DNA of 64,000 nt. Source: Photobacterium galatheae (GTDB taxonomy: Bacteria; Pseudomonadota; Gammaproteobacteria; Enterobacterales; Vibrionaceae). The DNA lies in assembly GCF_000695255.1 (NCBI RefSeq), contig NZ_JMIB01000038.1, positions 1 to 64,000 of the forward strand. Direction: 5' to 3'. The notes below the pieces were generated by a model. It ran no database searches. It saw only the letters and a list, made by a program, of their open reading frames with translations, and had not been told where the DNA came from. The translations under genes were made by a program, and so were the position numbers. Positions 6,311 to 15,303 of the stretch are shown here, in pieces (the stretch's first letter is position 1; each line of letters begins with the position of its first letter).

Positions 6311-8452
6311 ATGGTACGACAAGCGGCAATCATCTTGATTGTAGAGCAGCCTTCAGAGGTAGGCTTAGCCTACCTACTCGCTGCACTATCTCACCAGACC
6401 CAAAAAAGCAAGTTGGTTCTGCCAGTGATGCATGAAAGGACAAACAAGTTGCTACAACGCAACTTGGATTTTATGAAACTCGAATATACCGAGATGAAAC
6501 TAGCATCATTTCTTGCGTCAGAGACGGTTCCAAAGAACTTGAAGGAACGTACTGAGCACTTGGATGCGGCAAATCAAGGCGACCAAATAAGACAGGCGTA
6601 TGAAATTGCCTTTAACCGGAAGTTGGCGACTGATGCAGTGGGTACAGACCAACCGGTATGTGTCGGTGTTGGTGAAAGCGGGCTGCGCTCTGCACTACAG
6701 TATGCCTTATTGACTGAGCGTATCGTATGTCACGTACCCGATTATAACGCGCTGACCAGTGACTGGTTCGCTCGTATCGCTTCTGCGCAAAGTCTATTTA
6801 TTTTTCCAACAGAGACGTTTTCCATTAAGCACCTGCATCAATTGATGGCTGCAAAAGAGCAGAGCGCGCCAAACTGTCCGATTAGTTTTGCCTATCCCTT
6901 TGGAGGGTTACAACAGGACGCCATGCAACTAAAGATGGTTGTCGCAATGTCGTGTGAGTTACCGGCCAATAGATACGTTCATACCCTGTTGCCGTTATCA
7001 TCACGACGGCAGTCTGTCGAAATTGGTAAGTACAGGATCTCTTCAGGGCATGGAGAGCCTAAAGAAACTGAATGGCTACAACAAGCGACGAGAGCCTTGA
7101 TCACCATGCCGCACTCCAATGGCGTGAATATGTCTCTTGGCCACGCCGTATTATGCGCCAGAAAAAAACGCGAAGTGAATAAAAAAGCTATCGCGGTACA
7201 CCCTTGTTTCAAGAGCGAACTATGTAATCGCGACAAGCCAGGGGCCATACACTTGTCGCCGACTGAAATTCCGGCGTCACTCGTGATGAGCTACACCTGC
7301 TGGGGAGTAGTTTTAGCAGGGGGAACGTATGACACAGACTATACGTTAGCCGCTCAGTTTGCCCTATCACCGTATACGTCGGTCTTGATCACTACCTACA
7401 CAACAATCAAACTAGACTCAGAAGCCCCCCTTCAATTCTTACAGGATTATGAATCGGGGAATAAAATTGGCGACACTGTTTTAAGGTTTAATCAGCGTCA
7501 TTACGCGTCTTATCGGGATGTCTTGTCCGCATTGATAATATTTGGAGATCCCGAATACTCACAAGCCGGCTCAGTCAACCAGGAAGATCTCGCGCAAGCG
7601 GTTACCGCTGTCAAAAACGTTCTGCAGCTTGACCAGCACTCCAGCACACCTCTTATGCCTCATTTATTTTCAACGACGCACCTCGACTATAGCCGGGCTG
7701 TCGGGCAGTTGACTCATGCCATTCCTATAAAAGCAGTATCCTATTCAGCTACTGCTTTACAACAGGCAACCGAAAGTTATTGGGCTGCAGCAAAGTGCTT
7801 AGCCGCACGTGCCACAACCCAGCAGAGTCAACCTCGCGATATCAAACCAGTTGAAAACTATGCACGCGAAGCGTTATTGAATTTTCATGCGGCATGGTGT
7901 GATCTTTACCTTGCCATGATTCATCATCTCGGTGGATACCTACGCCTTCAAACCGACAAGGTCTATGTTTATGCAGGCAGTGGTGAAGGTACAAGTATTT
8001 GTCCTTACTGCAAGGGAACCCTGAATGTCAATCGAGTGCATTTGGCAAATGAGCCACAACAGATGCGCCTCTTACACGAATGCCCAAATTGTGCGACGGT
8101 GTTGGATGCTGTCGGGGAATGTATTTCAGCTGAAATACAAGGCCATAGCCACTGCTCTGTCAAAAGCCCATATGATATGGCATTAACCCTGCAGCTGAGG
8201 AATAAAAAATCAGGTAAAAAACAACTCACCTGTATCGCGGTAATAGAACCTTTCATCAAGAATGGTCAAAGTGAACTTGCAGTTAGCAAAGCGCAAACGA
8301 CTCTGCACGAAGAACGCCTGAGTTACCAGATTAGCTTGCCTGAACTTATCCTACCCTCTCATTACGTATGTGGCCTTCATACGCTCAATGTGTTGGTGTT
8401 AGTAGAAGACGAAGTAGTGTTGCTACGTAGACCTATTTACTTAATAGATTAA
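6311..8452 (+). CDS. Predicted clan CD (gingipain/CHAT-like) cysteine peptidase with zinc ribbon
   Basis: The 713-residue protein has no close relative I can name, but it shows clan CD features in the right order. These are a hydrophobic strand then SSGHG with His247, about 80 residues later MSYTCWG with Cys330, a region resembling the C25 core (hydrophobic strands then GDTVLRFNQ), and a G412-D-P motif as seen in gingipain and CHAT proteins. The C-terminal half adds a zinc ribbon (CPYC 564-567, CPNC 591-594) and a beta-rich tail. There is no signal peptide, so it should act in the cytoplasm. It is a good candidate for removing the leader of the 48-residue peptide. AGGAG supports the start. 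Protease call moderately sure, substrate inferred. Confidence 0.55.
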   Translation: MVRQAAIILIVEQPSEVGLAYLLAALSHQTQKSKLVLPVMHERTNKLLQRNLDFMKLEYTEMKLASFLASETVPKNLKERTEHLDAANQGDQIRQAYEIAFNRKLATDAVGTDQPVCVGVGESGLRSALQYALLTERIVCHVPDYNALTSDWFARIASAQSLFIFPTETFSIKHLHQLMAAKEQSAPNCPISFAYPFGGLQQDAMQLKMVVAMSCELPANRYVHTLLPLSSRRQSVEIGKYRISSGHGEPKETEWLQQATRALITMPHSNGVNMSLGHAVLCARKKREVNKKAIAVHPCFKSELCNRDKPGAIHLSPTEIPASLVMSYTCWGVVLAGGTYDTDYTLAAQFALSPYTSVLITTYTTIKLDSEAPLQFLQDYESGNKIGDTVLRFNQRHYASYRDVLSALIIFGDPEYSQAGSVNQEDLAQAVTAVKNVLQLDQHSSTPLMPHLFSTTHLDYSRAVGQLTHAIPIKAVSYSATALQQATESYWAAAKCLAARATTQQSQPRDIKPVENYAREALLNFHAAWCDLYLAMIHHLGGYLRLQTDKVYVYAGSGEGTSICPYCKGTLNVNRVHLANEPQQMRLLHECPNCATVLDAVGECISAEIQGHSHCSVKSPYDMALTLQLRNKKSGKKQLTCIAVIEPFIKNGQSELAVSKAQTTLHEERLSYQISLPELILPSHYVCGLHTLNVLVLVEDEVVLLRRPIYLID

Positions 8453-8458
8453 ATCATT

Positions 8459-9775
8459 ATGACGAAGCAAGTAATATCCACGAAGACGCGCATTACAGCG
8501 CAAGACCTCCTGGCCAACTTTACTCACTTGGCAAAGGAGAACGGGAAAAAGTGTAATCCTGCGGCACATTATCGTACCGTACCATTTCATGAAACCATCA
8601 CGCGTCTAAGACCATTTATGCCTTTGGCTGGCATCACACGCGTTGCAGATATTACTGAACTGGATAAATCTGGCATACCCGTTTTTCAGTGCGTACGTCC
8701 GTTAGCGATGGAAGATCAAGACACTTTTACTGTGTTCTCGGGCAAAGGCATTGACAAAGCACAATGTGAAGTATCTGCCATCTCTGAGGGCATTGAACGA
8801 TATTGCGCGGAAAGCCAGAATTATCCTCAATCAAAGTTCCAGTTTTCCAGTTATAACACGCTGAAAAAAAAGTTTAAGGTTATCCATCCTGCGCAATTTC
8901 ATTGCCCGGAATCAGCAAAATTTGATCCCGATGAAACACTGGAGTGGGTGTCGGTTTCCAACTTAATGACCGGAGAATCAGTTTACGTAACAGCAAATGT
9001 CGTGTTCTATCCGTACCAACCTAAACAAGGACGGGCTCTCTTTCGCTATTTCACGACGGGGCTTGCAACGGGAAATAACTATCATGAGGCTATCATACAT
9101 GGTCTTTATGAAGTGATTGAGCGTGATGCGGCAGCACTAAATAAAATTCTTAGACAATATCCTGTGGTGCCTAACGAGTCGATAGAGAATCCTGACGCAC
9201 AGCGGATCATCTCTGAGCTCGCCGAAAACGATGTTGATGTCATTATCCGTTATATTACACAAGAAGATATACAAGTACCTGTCTTCGCTGTCATCTGTGA
9301 AGATAAAAAAGCCTTCGACCCACTCTTTATTAACGGCGGATATGGATCAAATCTAAATAAAGATATTGCCTTGCTCAGCGCACTCAATGAAGCCGTTGCC
9401 TCTCGTCTGGGAGCCATCAGTGGCGCACGAGAAGACCTCGAAAAATTCGAAAAAAATCGCGAGTTTCAATATCAACAATTTAAACAGAAATACGCATATT
9501 GGTTTGATAAAAATTCGCGAGTAATTCACTACCAAGACATACCTTCCGTACAGTACAAAAACTGCTTAGAAGATATGACACATTTAATGAATGTGTTATC
9601 ACTTGCTGGTTTTCAGGACATCCTATTAGCAGACCTGAATCATGCAGGCTTTCCGCAGCCAGTCGTGAAGATGCTCATCCCGGGCGTGGAACGATACTCC
9701 TTCAAGATGGAATGTATAGGTCAACGAGCCAAAGATAACTATTACAAAATCTATGGCAAACAACTCATTTCTTAA
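8459..9775 (+). CDS. ycaO: YcaO-domain ATP-dependent peptide-backbone-modifying enzyme
   Basis: The 438-residue protein has YcaO landmarks: SAISEGIERYCAE (about residues 102-114), FTTGLATGNNYHEAIIHGLYEVIERDAA, and ALNEAVASRLGAISGARED. These positions carry the acidic residues that bind Mg-ATP in the family. YcaO enzymes activate a peptide amide by phosphorylation so that a nucleophile (Cys/Ser/Thr side chain, amine or sulfide) can attack. The candidate peptide has no Cys and the operon also encodes TfuA, so thioamidation with external sulfide is the best prediction. No ThiF-like E1 partner of the azoline (cyclodehydratase) type is fused or adjacent. Confidence 0.9.
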   Translation: MTKQVISTKTRITAQDLLANFTHLAKENGKKCNPAAHYRTVPFHETITRLRPFMPLAGITRVADITELDKSGIPVFQCVRPLAMEDQDTFTVFSGKGIDKAQCEVSAISEGIERYCAESQNYPQSKFQFSSYNTLKKKFKVIHPAQFHCPESAKFDPDETLEWVSVSNLMTGESVYVTANVVFYPYQPKQGRALFRYFTTGLATGNNYHEAIIHGLYEVIERDAAALNKILRQYPVVPNESIENPDAQRIISELAENDVDVIIRYITQEDIQVPVFAVICEDKKAFDPLFINGGYGSNLNKDIALLSALNEAVASRLGAISGAREDLEKFEKNREFQYQQFKQKYAYWFDKNSRVIHYQDIPSVQYKNCLEDMTHLMNVLSLAGFQDILLADLNHAGFPQPVVKMLIPGVERYSFKMECIGQRAKDNYYKIYGKQLIS

Positions 9776-9802
9776 GTCATGACATAAAACATGAGGTTCA
9801 GC

Positions 9803-10675
9803 ATGATCACAACAAACAAACCAGTTTATACCAAAGCAGAAATCGACGAGATGACTTATTTCGATCTGATCGGCGTTGTAAGAGAGACCAATCGCCCGCC
9901 AGGTGGTGCTCATAGTATTAGGCGAATCGCTCAAAGTGCAATGCTTAATCCACAAAGTAAAGTCCTTGAGGTAGGCACCAGCACCGGTTTTACCGCGATT
10001 GAACTGGCACGAATTTCAGGGTGCCATGTTTATGCTATAGATATTAATGAAGAAAGCCTCGCAGAAGCTCGTATACGTGCTAAACAATACGGTGTAGAAG
10101 ATAAAGTCACATTCTGTAAGCAAGATGCAACAGCAATGGCGTTCGAACATGAAAGCTTCGACATGGTCTTCTGTGGCAACGTCACCTCTTACATGGATAA
10201 TAAAGAAAAAGTCATCAGTGAATATTGCCGAGTATTAAAACCAAACGGTTACGTTGCGGCTATCCCGATGTATTACATCGATACTCCGACCACTGAGTTT
10301 GTTCATCGAGTTGGGAAAGCCATCGGAGTCAACCTAACACCAAACTATCGACAAAATTGTTTAGATTACTATCAAGTCGAGCCGCTAGACATTTGTTGGC
10401 TAGAAGATTACCAGTTCGACAACATTGAAGAATCTCAGGTTACCAAATATGTTGATGAGCTAACACAACGAGAGCATTTATCCGCACTGGATATGCCAGC
10501 CTCAGAGGCGCTGACTAACAAATATTCTGAATACATGCACTTGTTCAGAGAAAATCTGGCAATGATGGGTTTTACTCTGATCCTACTGAGAAAAGAACCA
10601 GTAAAGATAGATAAAGAATTATTTACTTCTACGATGATTGTGCAACCGACAGCACGCAAATCGAGCGGAAAGTAA
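9803..10675 (+). CDS. Class I SAM-dependent methyltransferase
   Basis: The Rossmann motif I is VLEVGTSTGFTAIELA, with the acidic SAM-ribose residue in AIDIN and a motif-III-like region FDMVFCGNVTSY; the fold is the Methyltransf_11/25 type. I prefer ATG 9803 over ATG 9791, because GAGG at 9793-9796 then serves as ribosome-binding site. It is the last gene before a hairpin and probably a tailoring enzyme of the peptide or of the attached group. The acceptor (N, O or S) cannot be told from sequence. Confidence 0.8.
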   Translation: MITTNKPVYTKAEIDEMTYFDLIGVVRETNRPPGGAHSIRRIAQSAMLNPQSKVLEVGTSTGFTAIELARISGCHVYAIDINEESLAEARIRAKQYGVEDKVTFCKQDATAMAFEHESFDMVFCGNVTSYMDNKEKVISEYCRVLKPNGYVAAIPMYYIDTPTTEFVHRVGKAIGVNLTPNYRQNCLDYYQVEPLDICWLEDYQFDNIEESQVTKYVDELTQREHLSALDMPASEALTNKYSEYMHLFRENLAMMGFTLILLRKEPVKIDKELFTSTMIVQPTARKSSGK

Positions 10676-10682
10676 TAAGTCG

Positions 10683-10705
10683 CGAGGCGCACCTAATGCG
10701 CCTCG
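10683..10705 (+). terminator. 9-bp hairpin after the methyltransferase gene
   Basis: CGAGGCGCA (10683-10691) pairs perfectly with TGCGCCTCG (10697-10705) across a 5-base loop. There is no T-run afterwards, so it may be a partial terminator, a processing site or an mRNA-stabilising end. It separates the modification genes from the second transcription block (MetRS, kinase, exporter). Confidence 0.5.
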
Positions 10706-10811
10706 TACATCCAAGGCAAGTCAGTCATTGAATTGAATCACGACCAACAATTGAAATGTAAACCAACTCAGAAATTGAGGTAATACCCCAGCTCTGACGG
10801 AGGATACTCAC

Positions 10812-10850
10812 ATGAAAAGGAAAAGAACGCTATGCCACGATTCCTCATAA
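10812..10850 (+). CDS. Possible 12-codon leader peptide overlapping the MetRS start
   Basis: An ATG at 10812 has a better ribosome-binding site (GGAGG, 10799-10803) than the MetRS start at 10832. It encodes MKRKRTLCHDSS and stops at 10850, 18 bases inside metRS in another frame. It may couple or limit MetRS translation. No homology is possible at this length; translation is unproven. Confidence 0.3.
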   Translation: MKRKRTLCHDSS

Positions 10851-12532
10851 CAAGTGCACTCCCCTATATCAATGGAATAAAACATCTGGGTAACTTAGTT
10901 GGTTCCTTATTACCTGCTGATGTCTACGCGCGTTACTTGAGACAACAACAACAGCAAGTCTTGTATATCTGTGGTACCGATGAGCATGGCACACCTGCCG
11001 AGCTTGCAGCGACAGAGCATGGTTTGTCGACAGAAGACTATTGTAATAAATTGCACGACCTTCAACGCGATATTTATCAACGCTTTCATATTTCATTCGA
11101 TTACTTTGGTCGTACATCGTCCAAAGCAAATCACGAGATTACTCAATCCATCTACCGGGATTTAGAGCAGCGCGGCTTCATCAAACAAAAAGCAATAGAA
11201 CAAGTCTACTCAATTGAAGATAAACGATTTTTACCTGATCGTTATGTCGAAGGGACATGCCCTCATTGCAGCGATGAAAAAGCGCGCGGCGATCAATGCG
11301 ATGGCTGTGGTCAACTGCTTGAACCATATGAGTTAATCGACCCTCATTCGGCCATCACGGGCAGCAAAGATCTCATCATCAAGCAAAGTAATCACTATTT
11401 CCTTTGTCTTTCCAAATTACAGCAAGATGTCGGCGCTTGGGTAGACAGACACAAACATTGGTCGCCTCTGACTCAAGGTATCGCCAAGAAATGGTTGCAA
11501 GAGGGGCTACAAGACCGCTGCATCTCACGCGATTTAAATTGGGGCATCCCTTTACCTACAGACAACAACGAAAAAAAAGTGTTTTATGTCTGGTTTGATG
11601 CGCCAAATGGCTATATCAGCATGACCAAAGAGTGGGCAGAAAAACATGCTCCCGATTCCTCTGCCTGGAAAGATTGGTGGACCGAGTCCGACGATGTGCA
11701 CTATACCCAATTCATGGCGAAAGATAACGTTCCATTTCACACTATTTTTTGGCCAGCGGTACTCATGGGAGCAGAAAGTAACTATAAACTCGTCGATAAC
11801 ATTAAAGCCTTTAATTGGCTATTGTATGAGGGTGGAAAATTTTCGACTTCACAAAAACTTGGTGTCTTTATGGATGATGCTCTGGAGCTGTTTCCGGCGG
11901 ATTATTGGCGCTATTACCTCTTGAGCAACGCACCTGAAAATTCCGATTCAAGTTTCACTTTTCAACATTTTTCTAAAGTCATCAATAAAGATCTCGCTGA
12001 CAACTTAGGGAACTTTGTGTCTCGGGTTTCAGCGCTGGTCTCGAAATATTTTTCCGGTCAAATCCCAAAAGAGCAGCTCGCAGCTTACACATTCCCTGTG
12101 GAGATGAAGGTGCAAGTTAAAGAACTACTGAAAGACATCAACGACAATTATCAACAATGTAACTTTCGACACCTCATCAACTGCTTAAAAAAACTCTACG
12201 CCTTGGGCAATGAATATATTACAAAGGCTGAACCCTGGAAAATATTAAAAAATGATGAAAAGGCAGGAGCAGACATCTTGAGCACATGTCTGATCCTCAT
12301 TCGAATCATGGCGGTTGCTAGTGCTGCCGTGATACCTACAACAAGTGAAAAACTTTTTGCTGTGTTGCAGCTTACCCAACGTCCTGATGCTCTAACCATT
12401 CAGGATGAGTCGCTCTTCGCGACCGTTGACACCTCAATTAAAACCGACAAAGCATTGAAGTTGTTTGAAAAAATCACTGATAAACAAGTCGAAGATCTTA
12501 CTCAACGTTTTGGAGCAAAGAAATCATCATGA
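10832..12532 (+). CDS. metG-like: Methionyl-tRNA synthetase paralog, apparently intact
   Basis: The 566-residue protein has the full MetRS plan: HLGN as HIGH motif in ALPYINGIKHLGN, CGTDEHGTP, one CPHC/CDGC zinc knuckle, the FYVWFDAPNGYIS pocket strand, KFSTS as the KMSKS loop, and an alpha-helical anticodon domain ending near 520. It lacks the C-terminal tRNA-binding/dimerisation domain of E. coli MetG (677 residues). A second, divergent MetRS inside a biosynthetic cluster is a classic self-resistance gene against a MetRS inhibitor, and I read it that way. It could also charge a pathway-specific acid. Its stop overlaps the next start (ATGA). Confidence 0.85.
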   Translation: MPRFLITSALPYINGIKHLGNLVGSLLPADVYARYLRQQQQQVLYICGTDEHGTPAELAATEHGLSTEDYCNKLHDLQRDIYQRFHISFDYFGRTSSKANHEITQSIYRDLEQRGFIKQKAIEQVYSIEDKRFLPDRYVEGTCPHCSDEKARGDQCDGCGQLLEPYELIDPHSAITGSKDLIIKQSNHYFLCLSKLQQDVGAWVDRHKHWSPLTQGIAKKWLQEGLQDRCISRDLNWGIPLPTDNNEKKVFYVWFDAPNGYISMTKEWAEKHAPDSSAWKDWWTESDDVHYTQFMAKDNVPFHTIFWPAVLMGAESNYKLVDNIKAFNWLLYEGGKFSTSQKLGVFMDDALELFPADYWRYYLLSNAPENSDSSFTFQHFSKVINKDLADNLGNFVSRVSALVSKYFSGQIPKEQLAAYTFPVEMKVQVKELLKDINDNYQQCNFRHLINCLKKLYALGNEYITKAEPWKILKNDEKAGADILSTCLILIRIMAVASAAVIPTTSEKLFAVLQLTQRPDALTIQDESLFATVDTSIKTDKALKLFEKITDKQVEDLTQRFGAKKSS

Positions 12533-13539
12533 AATGTACCTTCCTAACCTCAGCAATATTTAAACAAGCCATGCCAGATTGGCAGATAAAAGAAATGATC
12601 AGACTAGATATAGAGTCAGTGAATGACAACTATCGAGTATTAGCCAAATCAAAGACGAGTGAACAGCAATTTTTCATGAAGTTAATCGCTGATACTGAAC
12701 GAGCGACTCCCTCGTTCGAACCCTTTATGCATGAGCTATTGGATGGCAAAGTACGCCATATCATCCCAATGACATGTGCGGGAGAGGCAAGTGGTCAGCA
12801 CTATTTCATCACTGAATATATCCCAGATACCACAGAGTTACTCCATGCGCTAGAGCCAAATGACCATGCCGCTCATTGGACGAATTGGTCTGAGAAAATT
12901 GTCACATTTATCGAAGACTGCGCGACACTGACGCTGCCGTCGGGTTACGGTTTTATTGCTCAGGAGGCACGAGTTGGCGCATTAGCCAATTGGCAAACTT
13001 TCTTAAACAAAAACTTGGAAGGTGTGGGTGCCAAAATTAGCGAAATCATTACAAAACATGGCGATAGAATCGCACCTTATTTAAGAACGCTACATGCCCA
13101 AATGACACATGCGGTTGCTGAAAACTCAGACCACTGGCTTAGCGTGAAGCGATGTTTTGTCCCCATCGATCTCAACTTAAAAAACTTCCTCGTGCGAGGG
13201 GAGCAATTGTACGCCATTGATCTCGAATCATTCGTTATCGGTGACCCGTTGTTAGCCTATGGGGAATTTATGGGGCACACGCACAAGACACCTTTCGCTG
13301 AAGCCTTCGCGGCAGCACAGCCACCGTGGACACCTGAACAAGAGAAACAAATTCACTTCTATGCATTACTCGCAAATCTGAATGTATTTTGCTTCGTTGC
13401 CTCAAGCTTGGATAAAGGTGCTGACTTAAACAACATCAAACCTTGGGGAAACCCCAACTCATTTATCACGCTTATGCAAGAGCATTATCAAACTTGTTTT
13501 GGTGAACCGTTGCCCGAAATAGTGCAGTCCATCGCATAA
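12529..13539 (+). CDS. APH-like small-molecule kinase (phosphotransferase enzyme family)
   Basis: The 336-residue protein has a bilobal kinase-like layout. An N-lobe Lys lies in QFFMKLI, a hinge in YFITEYIPDT, a Brenner-type loop in FVPIDLNLKNFLV where Asp and Asn are kept, and a DFG-equivalent Asp in YAIDLESFVIGDPLLAYGEFMG. The usual His before the catalytic Asp (HxD) is replaced by Pro-Ile. APH-family enzymes phosphorylate aminoglycosides, choline, homoserine and similar alcohols. Translational coupling to metRS and the exporter that follows suggest a role in resistance or in finishing the product. Confidence 0.65.
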   Translation: MKCTFLTSAIFKQAMPDWQIKEMIRLDIESVNDNYRVLAKSKTSEQQFFMKLIADTERATPSFEPFMHELLDGKVRHIIPMTCAGEASGQHYFITEYIPDTTELLHALEPNDHAAHWTNWSEKIVTFIEDCATLTLPSGYGFIAQEARVGALANWQTFLNKNLEGVGAKISEIITKHGDRIAPYLRTLHAQMTHAVAENSDHWLSVKRCFVPIDLNLKNFLVRGEQLYAIDLESFVIGDPLLAYGEFMGHTHKTPFAEAFAAAQPPWTPEQEKQIHFYALLANLNVFCFVASSLDKGADLNNIKPWGNPNSFITLMQEHYQTCFGEPLPEIVQSIA

Positions 13540-13563
13540 TCTGTTCTTAACCAGAGAGTACCA

Positions 13564-14976
13564 ATGAGACCATCGACGACGTTCCGAGTTCGCGCTGCCC
13601 TAAAAGAGTTGTCATTTACTGGTAACTACGTCTCGGCGCGTCTATTTGATATGTTCCATATCATCTGCGAAGGAATCATCGTCGCCCAGATTAGCAACCA
13701 TGCTGTGGCTGCAATGGCAGTAGCCACCTCTTTAACCCGCCTATTACGCGCGCTTAGTTACGGAGCATTCAGCGGAACCAGCCTACAAATCGCGGAGGGG
13801 ATTGGCCGAAAAGATAACCAGACAATTTCAACGGCCCTAATTCAGGGAGTAATTATCACCTTGTTTGTGTCCCTCGCTTGTGGCGTGGTCTGCTTGCAAA
13901 GCGACACGCTGTTCATGCTCATGGGAATTGAGGTGGAGATCGCCCATTCGCTCCGCGACTATCTCTTCTATTACGCTTTCAGTATCCCATTCTTCTATCT
14001 CAGCTTAATCGGCCTGCAATTGTTTTTGGCCTTTCGTGATACGCATAGCGTTATGATCGTCAATGTGGTTTACCACGCAATCTGCATCTTCCTGCAAGCG
14101 GTTCTAGCACTGGGTTTGTTCGGCTTCCCTGAGTGGGGGATGTTAGGCATGGGACTAAGCTACCTCTGTGCATCGGTGATTGTTTTTTTCATCACCGGGT
14201 TGATTTTAACGCACGGACACCTTTATCAAGATATTCAGCTGCTCACCGTCACTCGGAAAAGAGCAACCCAAAACATGCTCAGCCATGTACTCACCGGAAG
14301 CAAACTCTCCTTAGCGGGCATCATTGAGTGGATTTCTCAATTATCTCTCACGCTACTGGCAGGGCTAAACGGCGCTTACGCCATGATCGCACAACAAGTC
14401 GCCTTACAGAGCAGTATGGTGATTATCGTACTTTGTGTCGGATTTACCAATGGACTGTCGGTATTATTGCGTAAGCTCCTATCTCAGGACGAGGCCGGAG
14501 AAGAGCCCGATAAGCACGCGAGATACACAAGAGATGTTGCAAATGTAGCGATTGCCGTCGTGGCAGGGAGCACGGTATTGGCGAGTTTGAGCTATATCTT
14601 TGTTCCTAAGGTCTTCATTGATTTGTTCGCTCACAAGTCAGTTCAACATGATCCGAATCTCATGCAACTCTTGGTGAACGTCATGTTGATCACCAGCTCT
14701 AAGCTTTTCTTCGATATGCTAAGAACCATTATCGGAAATGGCGTCTTAAGGGGTTACAACGACCTATCGATACCGCCACTCATTACTTTGGGCTATTTTG
14801 CGGTGATAGGCGTAGGGCTCGGTGGGTTATTAACATGTGTCTTGGACTATGCTGTTGAAACCTTATTTATTATGCAATCGATTGCATTTTTGGCGATTGC
14901 CCTACATCTATTCATGCGCTGGCTTAGGCTAGCCCCAGCGCACGTATTTACAACCTACCATCAATCACAACATTAG
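13564..14976 (+). CDS. MATE-family efflux transporter
   Basis: The 470-residue protein has about 12 hydrophobic segments, arranged as two similar halves typical of MATE/DinF antiporters (for example an N-half ending near residue 220 and SLAGIIEWISQLSLTLLAG opening the second half). It is the last gene of the cluster, 24 bases after the kinase, and lies in the same orientation. It most likely exports the finished product and contributes to self-resistance. Substrate cannot be predicted. Confidence 0.82.
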   Translation: MRPSTTFRVRAALKELSFTGNYVSARLFDMFHIICEGIIVAQISNHAVAAMAVATSLTRLLRALSYGAFSGTSLQIAEGIGRKDNQTISTALIQGVIITLFVSLACGVVCLQSDTLFMLMGIEVEIAHSLRDYLFYYAFSIPFFYLSLIGLQLFLAFRDTHSVMIVNVVYHAICIFLQAVLALGLFGFPEWGMLGMGLSYLCASVIVFFITGLILTHGHLYQDIQLLTVTRKRATQNMLSHVLTGSKLSLAGIIEWISQLSLTLLAGLNGAYAMIAQQVALQSSMVIIVLCVGFTNGLSVLLRKLLSQDEAGEEPDKHARYTRDVANVAIAVVAGSTVLASLSYIFVPKVFIDLFAHKSVQHDPNLMQLLVNVMLITSSKLFFDMLRTIIGNGVLRGYNDLSIPPLITLGYFAVIGVGLGGLLTCVLDYAVETLFIMQSIAFLAIALHLFMRWLRLAPAHVFTTYHQSQH

Positions 14977-15263
14977 GTGAGGATAAAACTTCAGAAAAAT
15001 CCCTTGCATAGCAGAATCGATTAACACGTGACAACGACACATGTCGTGATACAAAAACCAGATGAGCGATGGCTCTTTTTCCCGCAGTTCCAGATTGTCG
15101 TTGATGCAGTCCGTCAGTCTTATTGACGTGAAAGTTGGGCTATATCTTTACTCGGTCTGATTCAGCCCCAATGACAGACGAATCTCCAGCAACGGGTATT
15201 GCTCATCAAAGTTCAGAGTTTCTTTGCAATATCTCCAAGGCGGTCATCCGTGATAAATCACAG

Positions 15264-15293
15264 ACCAAAAGAGCGCTTTCGCGCTCTTTTGGT
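15264..15293. terminator. Strong hairpin terminator, probably bidirectional
   Basis: ACCAAAAGAGCGC (15264-15276) pairs with GCGCTCTTTTGGT (15281-15293) across the loop TTTC: a perfect 13-bp stem whose A/T-rich base gives T-runs in both directions. It sits just past the bcsC stop (minus strand). The 287 bases between the MATE stop (14976) and this hairpin hold no gene that I can support. Confidence 0.8.
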
Positions 15294-15303
15294 TCTTTTC
15301 TTC

